From NCBI GenBank assembly GCA_018267385.1, contig JAFDYN010000016.1, positions 1 to 45,151 of the forward strand: a stretch of DNA of 45,151 nucleotides, given 5' to 3'. Position 1 is the first letter of the stretch. Every line of letters starts with the position of its first letter. A program made the translations under genes and the position numbers. Origin of the DNA: Bacteroidota bacterium (GTDB lineage: Bacteria; Bacteroidota; Bacteroidia; Chitinophagales; LD1). Shown piece after piece: positions 24,573 through 31,815 of the stretch. The notes under the pieces are model-generated. The model had not been told where the DNA came from and made no database searches. It saw only the letters and a program-made list of their open reading frames with translations.

Positions 24573-25799
24573 ATGAATTTCATTGACCTTTTTGCTGGAG
24601 CCGGAGGCTTGTCAGAAGGCTTCGTTCAAGCCGGTTTTACACCAATCGCACATGTTGAGATGGATAAAGCTGCCTGTTTTACGTTAAAAACAAGGGCCGT
24701 CTATCATGAACTGAAAAGAACAAATCGCTTCCATATTTACGAATCGTATCTTAAGGGTGATATTACTCGGGATGATCTCTATAGGTCCGTTCCAGAATCT
24801 ATCTTAAATACAGTTATAAATAGTAAAATCGGGGGCTACAGCAATAGATCCGTTTTCAAAGCGGTAGATAATTTAGTTGGACAAGAAGAAGTTGATTTGA
24901 TAATCGGCGGCCCTCCATGTCAGGCATACTCCCCACTCGGCAGAGCTGCAATGGGTGACAGAGTAAAAGATGATGAACGCAACTTTTTGTATAAGGAGTA
25001 TGCTAAATTTCTGATGCGATACAATCCAAGATTTTTTGTTTTTGAAAATGTGCCCGGCTTAAAAAGCGCTGGTGGAGGCAAGATTTATAAGGACATTAAA
25101 AAACTATATAAGAGTATAGGATACGAACTCGATGACAGGCTTTTAAATGCATGGGACTTTGGAGTTGTCCAGCAAAGAGAAAGACTTATTATAATAGGCT
25201 GGAGAGAGGACATTGAGTTTGAATATCCTGAATTCACTAAAGTACAAAACAACCATACCGTAAACGACATCTTTGAAGATTTACCCCAACTAAAGCCGGG
25301 AGAAGGATCTAGGTACACAAGTTACCTCAAGGAACCAGCATCCACATATTTACTGGATTCAGGAATCCGCAATGGTCTTGGATATGTGACTCATCATGTC
25401 ACTCGTCCACACAATGAAAGGGACCGTAAAATATACGGTATGGCGATAGACCTGGCCTCTAAAGGCATTCGCATCAAAAATGATATGATCCCAACAGAGG
25501 ACAGGACTCAGAAAAATATTGAGGATTTTCTGGATAGATTTAAAGTGGTTTGTTCTAAACCTCATACTATGATTGCCCATATAGCAAAAGACGGACATCA
25601 TTTTATTCATCCTGATCGAGATAGTCTTCGCTCAATATCTGTGAGAGAAGCCGCAAGAATTCAATCTTTCCCTGACAATTACTTTTTTGAAGGAGTAAAA
25701 GAGCATCAAAATCGCTCGGCCTCTTTTAAACAGATTGGGAATGCCGTCCCTCCCTTAATGTCTTATAAAATTGCGAACACTCTAAGGGACATTATATAA
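24573..25799 (+). CDS. DNA (cytosine-5) methyltransferase
   Basis: A 408-residue C5-DNA methyltransferase with the motifs in order: motif I DLFAGAGGLSEGF (residues 5-17), catalytic motif IV GGPPCQAYS (Cys116), motif VI FENVPGL (Glu158), motif VIII QQRER (200-204), and motifs IX/X REAARIQSFPDNY and QIGNAVPPLMSYKIA. It methylates cytosine in a DNA recognition site not readable from sequence. It is the first gene of an AT-rich operon; its stop overlaps the next ATG by one base (TAATG). Probably the modification part of a restriction-modification system. Confidence 0.95.
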   Translation: MNFIDLFAGAGGLSEGFVQAGFTPIAHVEMDKAACFTLKTRAVYHELKRTNRFHIYESYLKGDITRDDLYRSVPESILNTVINSKIGGYSNRSVFKAVDNLVGQEEVDLIIGGPPCQAYSPLGRAAMGDRVKDDERNFLYKEYAKFLMRYNPRFFVFENVPGLKSAGGGKIYKDIKKLYKSIGYELDDRLLNAWDFGVVQQRERLIIIGWREDIEFEYPEFTKVQNNHTVNDIFEDLPQLKPGEGSRYTSYLKEPASTYLLDSGIRNGLGYVTHHVTRPHNERDRKIYGMAIDLASKGIRIKNDMIPTEDRTQKNIEDFLDRFKVVCSKPHTMIAHIAKDGHHFIHPDRDSLRSISVREAARIQSFPDNYFFEGVKEHQNRSASFKQIGNAVPPLMSYKIANTLRDII

Positions 25800-28141
25800 T
25801 GGAAAGGAAGATCAAAAAACACTCGTTTGAGCCAGGAGCGATGTCCATTATCCAGATGGGTGAGGAGTTAATTGGTCACCCAACTACTGCTATAAATGAA
25901 CTTGTAAAGAATGGTTACGATGCTGACGCAACAGAAGTTTTAGTATATGTCAATGTAAATCCAGTAAACTCGTTTGCATTGATTTTCGACAATGGGCTTG
26001 GAATGGAAAGTAAGACCCTCTTTGGCGATTGGCTAAAACCATCAATAAGTTCAAAAAGAAAGAAGGGTGCAAAGAGTGAAATTTTTGAACGAAGCTATTT
26101 AGGAAGTAAGGGGATCGGAAGGCTCGCTTCGATGGCGCTAGGAAGACATGTAACTGTTATCACCAAAAGAGCGCATGAGAAAGAATACAATTGGCTAACT
26201 CTCGATAGTTTCGCATTTAAAGGCGATAAACTCTTACGACAAATTAAATTCCCAGGTGACCAGATAGATAATTATAGTAAGCTATTTATCGATCCGGATT
26301 TATTGAGATTACGTTCAACTACTCGAAATCAAGATGCTATTGATCTAATGGCCAGTAAGAAAATTGGCAAGTTCAAAGAAGGTACATTGATAATAGTTGA
26401 GAATGTCGATGATTCTGTAAAATCTCTTTTCCAAAGAGATTTTGAAGATCAAAATGAGTTAGAAGATGCCACGACAATCGCTAATACTGACATATACAAG
26501 GCTCTTAGTATATTAATAACTCCTTTAAAGTTAGACAATGAAATCCAAAAGGAGCTTTTGAAAGAAAAGATAGTAGGTGATAAGAGAGCTATATCAAAAG
26601 ATAACAGCACTTTTGACATTTTTTTCGGGAGTAATTATATACCATCCGAAGAACGCTATTTATTCTTGCCGGTCAGGCCCATTTCCATAATGGAAAAATA
26701 CGATTATCGCGCAATAGGAAAGGTAACAAAGGAAGGCAATATAATTGGCAAATATTCATGTAACAGATTAGCAGAATTCGCGTATTCGGAGGATTTTATC
26801 ATCACTAATGAAATTGTTTTTTCAAAAGATTTCAAGAAAACTAAGGGCACAAAAAAACCTGATGAGTTAACAGATATCGAGTGGAATGCTGATACGGGTG
26901 AATTTTACTTCGATATTAGGGTATACGATCGCGGTGAAGAAGACTCACGGGAAAAATTGTATAGCCTTGTAGAAGCTAATAGTGTCGATGCAAAAAGAAA
27001 GCTTATTGACAATCTTTTGGGTCTGAGAATTTCAAAAAATGGGTTCGGAGTAAAACCATATGGTGAAGAGGTAAAAGATTGGCTAGATCTTTCACAAATC
27101 AGAGTTCAAAATCCTGGGCAAAGTATAAGTATAAATCAGTTTCTTGGTTATGTTTTCTTCTATTCCCCCGAAAACGACGGCTTAAAGGAAAAGACAAATC
27201 GTGAGGGCTTCTATGAAAATAAAGCATTTGTGGAAACGAAGAACATTATACAGGTCATCGTAAAAAATATAGGACAACTAAGGTATAATTTTCGACTTCG
27301 TCATAATCTCGGTAGAACTATAAAAAACAAACTACAGAGACCAAACGTTGAAAAATTTCTTGATTTTGTAAAAACTGCATCTGATCAAGAAACCGTAATT
27401 AAGCGTTCGGAAGAGTTTGTTAAAGAGATTACTACCGCTTTAGATACGATGGAAGATACTCTTTCCTTTTCACAACGATTAGCTTCTTTGGGCACAGGAC
27501 TGGAGCTTATATATCATGAATTGTCTCAGCCTGTAGCTAAGATTGGAGGTTCACGCGCGATCTTGAAACAGAAAACTGGGAAAATATCAGATGTCGAGCT
27601 AAGAGGTTTATTTATCGAAGAATTAAGCCATATTGGTTCATATGTTGCTGAATTAGACGAGTTAAAGACTTCACTTAAACCTGCTGTTGGCAAGTCAAGA
27701 CAACAAATTTTTAAGCCGATAAATCTTTTTAAAAAAGTCTGCTATTTATTCCGCCGTGACATCGCTGATGATAATATTGAGATTCTATTTCAAAAAGAAG
27801 CTGAAAATTTCGAGATAAATGATTTTGAATACGCGCTCTGGATATCATTTCTAAACATTCTAAATAATGCTGTTTACTGGTTAAGAATAAACAAGGATGA
27901 AAAGAAATATATATCATTTAGTTTAGAGGGCAACAGTATTATTATTGCCAACAATAGTCCGTTGATTCCAGAGGAGTATATTGATATGATTTTTGAATAC
28001 GGCGTAACTTTGAAAAAAGAAAAGAATGCAACGGGTTTAGGCTTGGCATTTACAAAAAACATATTAAATTTAAATAATTGGACCATAGTTGCAGAAAATA
28101 GAAAAGAAGGCCCCGCATTTATAATAACCAAAAGAACCTAA
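25799..28141 (+). CDS. Double GHKL ATPase / histidine-kinase-like protein
   Basis: A 780-residue soluble protein with two GHKL ATP-binding modules. The N-terminal one is Hsp90/MutL/MORC-like: ELVKNGYDADA (~34-44), FDNGLGM (~63-69) and SYLGSKGIGRLASMALG (~100-116). The C-terminal one is histidine-kinase-like: an H-box-like YHELSQPVAKIGG with His573, N-box NILNNAVYWL (~686) and G2 box NATGLGLAF (~743). It likely couples ATP binding to a conformational or phosphotransfer signal. It is in tight one-base overlaps with both neighbours. Related GHKL ATPases occur in restriction-modification loci, but I know of none I can identify as identical. Confidence 0.8.
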   Translation: MERKIKKHSFEPGAMSIIQMGEELIGHPTTAINELVKNGYDADATEVLVYVNVNPVNSFALIFDNGLGMESKTLFGDWLKPSISSKRKKGAKSEIFERSYLGSKGIGRLASMALGRHVTVITKRAHEKEYNWLTLDSFAFKGDKLLRQIKFPGDQIDNYSKLFIDPDLLRLRSTTRNQDAIDLMASKKIGKFKEGTLIIVENVDDSVKSLFQRDFEDQNELEDATTIANTDIYKALSILITPLKLDNEIQKELLKEKIVGDKRAISKDNSTFDIFFGSNYIPSEERYLFLPVRPISIMEKYDYRAIGKVTKEGNIIGKYSCNRLAEFAYSEDFIITNEIVFSKDFKKTKGTKKPDELTDIEWNADTGEFYFDIRVYDRGEEDSREKLYSLVEANSVDAKRKLIDNLLGLRISKNGFGVKPYGEEVKDWLDLSQIRVQNPGQSISINQFLGYVFFYSPENDGLKEKTNREGFYENKAFVETKNIIQVIVKNIGQLRYNFRLRHNLGRTIKNKLQRPNVEKFLDFVKTASDQETVIKRSEEFVKEITTALDTMEDTLSFSQRLASLGTGLELIYHELSQPVAKIGGSRAILKQKTGKISDVELRGLFIEELSHIGSYVAELDELKTSLKPAVGKSRQQIFKPINLFKKVCYLFRRDIADDNIEILFQKEAENFEINDFEYALWISFLNILNNAVYWLRINKDEKKYISFSLEGNSIIIANNSPLIPEEYIDMIFEYGVTLKKEKNATGLGLAFTKNILNLNNWTIVAENRKEGPAFIITKRT

Positions 28142-29229
28142 TGAAAGGAAAGATAGTTTTTTACGACAACGAACCAGAATTCACTTCACAATTCCTCCGC
28201 CTAATGGAGGAAGCTGGCTTTGATATCTGTCTTTTCAATGATATTGAAACATTACGCTCTAAGCTTCAAGATGGCAATTTTATGAGCGATGTGAAAGCTC
28301 TAATTTTTGACTTAGCGAAGGATACACAGGAGGCGACTCAAATGAAAGACTTCGCGATAGTTAAAGATATTAAGGAAAAATTCCATACACTACGCATCCC
28401 TATTTTTATTCATAGCGCGTTTGCGTCTAGATTGGAAGATTTTAATGGCTTCGGAACGGTGTGGAAAGTAGATAAAAGTGGAACTTCGCTAGAAGATATT
28501 GTTAAAACAATCAATAATCTTGACGCCTCTGGCTTTCTTCAAGCATTTACTCCTGGCGGTCTAATTGAGCAAAGCTTGTTTCGGGACTTACACAAAAGCT
28601 TCACTGAACAGTTTAGGGAGGGTGAAATAGAAAAAGTCATCGGCTCTTTTACTCAAGATCCAGCTGAAACCCTAAAAATCAGAGTTATCAATGTATTTAG
28701 GAGGGTGGCTGTTAGGTCCCTATTGTCTGCGTTAATGATAGACAGCTCAATTGAGGATGGGACTTATAACGAAGATAAAATTAGTGCAATTGAACATTAT
28801 ATCAGAAGAATCAATAGAGCGAATGTACCAATTTGGACGGGAGATATTTTTGCAGCACGCGATGGATCTAATAAAGTGATAATTTTAACTCCAAGATGTG
28901 ATGTTGCATCTAAAGGTAAAGATGAATTACTTGCATGTATTGTAAGTCCAGCTGAAACGCCGACCAAAAAAAATGTCGCTGATTATATAAAAGATAATAT
29001 CAAAGAGAAGAAATATAGATACCTCCCTTTCACACCATTATTTAGCGGAGGTAAAGTGGATTTTTCCGCTCAAAAGATTATTCCCAAAAATGAGCTTGAA
29101 AAATATGAGTATGTCATCAGTCTTAGTGAAGACTTAACTAATGAGATATTAGGCAAATACTGCTCCTATTTGCTCCGTACAAGTATTCCGGAGGTGGATC
29201 AAAAGGAAATAGAAGCTTTTTTGAAATAG
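28141..29229 (+). CDS. Receiver-domain protein with unknown C-terminal domain
   Basis: A 362-residue protein whose first ~115 residues match a two-component receiver: acid pocket Asp9/Glu11 (FYDNEPEF), phosphoacceptor Asp57 (ALIFDLAKD), Ser92 (FIHSAF) and Lys112 (VDKSG). Residues ~130-225 are helical, and ~228-355 carry a PRCDVASK motif (Cys253) and a mixed beta region I do not recognise. As partner of the histidine-kinase-like protein upstream (one-base overlap) it would be the phosphorylation target. Output could be regulation of the nuclease rather than of transcription; that is inference. Confidence 0.7.
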   Translation: MKGKIVFYDNEPEFTSQFLRLMEEAGFDICLFNDIETLRSKLQDGNFMSDVKALIFDLAKDTQEATQMKDFAIVKDIKEKFHTLRIPIFIHSAFASRLEDFNGFGTVWKVDKSGTSLEDIVKTINNLDASGFLQAFTPGGLIEQSLFRDLHKSFTEQFREGEIEKVIGSFTQDPAETLKIRVINVFRRVAVRSLLSALMIDSSIEDGTYNEDKISAIEHYIRRINRANVPIWTGDIFAARDGSNKVIILTPRCDVASKGKDELLACIVSPAETPTKKNVADYIKDNIKEKKYRYLPFTPLFSGGKVDFSAQKIIPKNELEKYEYVISLSEDLTNEILGKYCSYLLRTSIPEVDQKEIEAFLK

Positions 29230-29233
29230 AATC

Positions 29234-30001
29234 ATGCCCAGATATAATTGGACACGTGAACAATTAATCACCGCTCTAAACCTCTACGTCAAAATGGGGT
29301 TTACAAAAGTCCATTATACTAATCCTAAAGTAATTGAGCTCGCTGCTATTATTGGCCGTTCACCTTCGGCTGTTGCACTAAAGCTCGTTAACTTTGCCCG
29401 ACTTGATCCTGAACTTCAACAACGAGGTGTTTCGGGTATGTCGCATGGCAGTCATGGCGAGGAAGTAGTATGGAATGAATTCTACCATGATTTTCAAAAA
29501 CTAGCACAGGTAGGCGAAGAGATAATCGCCAATTTTAAGAAAATGCCCCTCGAAGTTTCGGCGGGTATTCCTCTATATGATTTACCGCGGGATGGCCGGG
29601 AACGGGAAGCAATCGTAAGACAAAGAGTCAATCAACGGTTTTTCCGGGATATGATTTTAGGACTTTATAAAAACACTTGTTGCATCACAGGCCTTCATAA
29701 TCCGCAGTTACTTATTGCCGGCCACATCACTGAGTGGTCAAAAGATGAATTAAACAGGCTGAACCCTGCCAATGGACTTTGCCTCAATCTACTTCATGAT
29801 AAGGCATTTGAAAGGGGGCTTTTAAGTATTGATACGAATTATAGAATCAGGATTTCATCCGAACTTAGAGCACGAAAGAAAGACTCAGCTATACAGGATT
29901 ATTTTCTCAGATATGAGAATCAGACCATTACTCTTCCTCATAGTTACCTGCCTGATAAAGTCTTTTTAGACAAACATTACTCTGAGAGATTTATCCCATA
30001 G
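29234..30001 (+). CDS. HNH restriction endonuclease-like protein
   Basis: A 255-residue protein with an HNH nuclease fold in the second half: NTCCITGLHNPQLLIAGHIT (His164 as general base), NPANGLCLNLLHDKAFERG (Asn180, His188). The N-terminal third (WTREQLITALNLYVKMGF; ELAAIIGRSPSAVALKLVNF) resembles a helix-turn-helix-type DNA-binding region seen in similar HNH proteins. It is the most likely cutting enzyme of the system. It starts 4 bases after the receiver gene and its 3' end overlaps the convergent vsr gene by 11 bases. Confidence 0.85.
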   Translation: MPRYNWTREQLITALNLYVKMGFTKVHYTNPKVIELAAIIGRSPSAVALKLVNFARLDPELQQRGVSGMSHGSHGEEVVWNEFYHDFQKLAQVGEEIIANFKKMPLEVSAGIPLYDLPRDGREREAIVRQRVNQRFFRDMILGLYKNTCCITGLHNPQLLIAGHITEWSKDELNRLNPANGLCLNLLHDKAFERGLLSIDTNYRIRISSELRARKKDSAIQDYFLRYENQTITLPHSYLPDKVFLDKHYSERFIP

Positions 30002-30413
30002 TGTTTAACTCCTCCAGCATTCTAGCCAGCGTCTTTTCGACCACCAGAGGCTTTAGCTCGCACTCCCAGATAGTGAGGATGCGCCAGCCTTCCTTGCGAA
30101 GCGCCAGATGATGCTTCTGGTCGTTAGCCGTATTGCGACCTATCTTTTCCAGCCACCAGTCGGTGCGGGTCTTGGGCACCACGTAGTAGCGGCAGCCCTC
30201 ATGGCCATGCCAGAAGCAGCCATGAATGAAGATCAAAGTCTTGTACTTTGGGAGCACGATATCGGGTCTGCCTGGCAGGCTGCGGTCATGTAGCTTGTAG
30301 CGGTAGCCGTGAGCATGGAGATAGCGGCGCACGAGCATTTCGGGCTTGGTATCCTTGCCCTTGATCTGGCTCATATTGTAGCTGCGCGTAGCCTTATCAT
30401 GCACATCTGCCAT
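29991..30413 (-). CDS. vsr: Vsr, very short patch repair endonuclease
   Basis: A 140-residue protein matching the Vsr family throughout: catalytic Asp51 in PGRPDIV, HGCFWHGHEGC (His64, Cys66, His69, His71, Cys74) and Cys118 in WECEL for the zinc site, plus the family opening YNMSQIKGKDTKPEMLVRR. Vsr nicks at T:G mismatches made by deamination of 5-methylcytosine, so it accompanies C5 methyltransferases. It is transcribed toward the HNH gene. Its base composition looks closer to the host than the AT-rich operon's, which hints at a separate origin. Confidence 0.93.
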   Translation of the reverse strand: MADVHDKATRSYNMSQIKGKDTKPEMLVRRYLHAHGYRYKLHDRSLPGRPDIVLPKYKTLIFIHGCFWHGHEGCRYYVVPKTRTDWWLEKIGRNTANDQKHHLALRKEGWRILTIWECELKPLVVEKTLARMLEELNTMG

Positions 30414-30723
30414 GAGGCTAAGATAGCAGTTTCCATGCCGCCCCCGCCATCACCCACAGCATACCAGCTCAGCGCTCCATCATTTTATATAATATAAAAT
30501 ACGTTTAGCCCTGACCATCAGCCCCACCCACACCCCTCCTCATCGGAAAAACTTGTCCTGCACCCATGCACTCCCACAGCGTCTAAGCCCCAAAACAGGC
30601 ATTCCTCTGTGTCACCTCCGTGCCCTCTGTGTAGTGCACTTCACCCCCTCCTCATCGGAAAAACTTGCTCCCCCGGCACCGCACCCATTCGCCCCTCGTC
30701 CTCCGTCCCTCGCCCCTCTCTTG
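30414..30723. other. Intergenic region with 23-bp direct repeat
   Basis: No gene seen. A perfect inverted repeat ATTTTATAT-A-ATATAAAAT lies at 30482-30500, upstream of vsr. The sequence CCCCTCCTCATCGGAAAAAC plus TTG occurs twice (30533-30555 and 30645-30667). The rest is C-rich low complexity. Confidence 0.5.
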
Positions 30724-31494
30724 CTACCCCTTTACCCGCGCCTCTATCTCCGCCCGCAGGCCCATCGTATGGTCATAGCCCGCCCTATAGATCTCCTCTA
30801 TCCTCCGCACGTCAAACATGCCAAAGCGCGTCATGGCTGCCGGCTGTATCTGTATATGGCAGGTGGCGAGGCGCGCCTGTATGCCGGCGTCTATGGCCAT
30901 GTGGTAGGCACGGTCTATCAGTTGGTTCTTGCCGGAGACCTGGCTGAGGGTGGTGTCTATCGAGTTGCAGTGGCTGCCTATGAGCAGGTCGCACTCGGGT
31001 AGGAGTATCTCAGTGGGGAGGTTATTGAGTATGCCCCCGTCGTGTAGGTAGCGGCCGTCCACCACCTGCGTCCGGAAGATCACCGGCACACAGGCCGTGG
31101 CCAGCAGGATGGGTGCCAGCGGGCCGCTATGGTAGTACAGCAGCTCATGGCGCACGATGTCTGTAGCCGTCACATACAGCGGCACCCCCAGCCCCTCGAA
31201 ACTATTGTGCGGGATATGCGTCCTGATCGTCCTGGCAAAGCCATCCATATCCATCAGCCCCTCTCCCAGCAGCGACATATGAAACGGGTTGAAGAGACCG
31301 ATGCCCAGCTCGCCCGCTATGCGCAGGATCTCTGCCGGGCTATACCCCTCTGCATAGAAGGCGGCCACCAGCGCACCCGCGCTGCTGCCGCTCAGTACCT
31401 GTGGCCGGATGCCTATCTCGTGCAGCGCCTGTATCACGCCAAGGTGCATAGCGCCCCGCGCACCACCGCCGGAGAGTGTGAGTCCTATCTTCAC
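30724..31494 (-). CDS. Patatin-like phospholipase
   Basis: A 256-residue patatin-family lipid acyl hydrolase with the Gly-rich oxyanion loop SGGGARG (8-14), nucleophile Ser38 in GSSAG, and the catalytic dyad Asp152 in HDGG. It has no signal peptide, so it acts in the cytoplasm or at the inner membrane face. Patatin proteins can be housekeeping lipases or, in some systems, defence effectors. Nothing here ties this one to the neighbouring R-M operon except nearness, and it is on the opposite strand to that operon's genes. Confidence 0.9.
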   Translation of the reverse strand: MKIGLTLSGGGARGAMHLGVIQALHEIGIRPQVLSGSSAGALVAAFYAEGYSPAEILRIAGELGIGLFNPFHMSLLGEGLMDMDGFARTIRTHIPHNSFEGLGVPLYVTATDIVRHELLYYHSGPLAPILLATACVPVIFRTQVVDGRYLHDGGILNNLPTEILLPECDLLIGSHCNSIDTTLSQVSGKNQLIDRAYHMAIDAGIQARLATCHIQIQPAAMTRFGMFDVRRIEEIYRAGYDHTMGLRAEIEARVKG

Positions 31495-31815
31495 TTTCGT
31501 GGTATTAAGTAGTTAGTAGTAAGTATTAAGACGGGTGCGAAGATAAAGTATTGCCCTGCGGGGAAAAATCAAATACAACTATCACAGAGTCCACAAAGGG
31601 TTGAGTTTAACAGCCGGGCTTGAGGGCACGGAGTTGGTAGCATCTATCGCATTACTCTGTGACCTCAAACTCATTTGCTCTTGATGTTATCATATCTCTG
31701 TGACCTCTGTGATAAACTGTATTTCATCAAAACACAATGGCGACAAGCATCTCCGCCTATCGCCATCTGTAAGTATTATTTTTGTGTTTCCGCGCTTTTG
31801 CTGTGACCCGGCATT
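31495..31815. other. Intergenic region, no gene seen
   Basis: Holds a copy of the AT-rich dispersed repeat at its left end. The motif CTCTGTGACCTC occurs twice, typical of non-coding Bacteroidota spacer. I see no gene, and no strong promoter box. Confidence 0.4.
31503..31530. repeat. AT-rich dispersed repeat, copy 3
   Basis: TATTAAGTAGTTAGTAGTAA followed by GTATTAAG, nearly identical to the copy at 9916. It lies just upstream of the patatin gene. Confidence 0.55.

Noticed and set aside
30724..31494. Patatin as the effector of the R-M-like system
   Set aside because: It is on the opposite strand to the operon genes, beyond vsr and a 310-base gap; no coupling is visible, so it is not included in the system.
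30553..31512. Frames opposite or upstream of the patatin gene
   Set aside because: They overlap the patatin gene or sit in C-rich low-complexity spacer with no motif or credible start.
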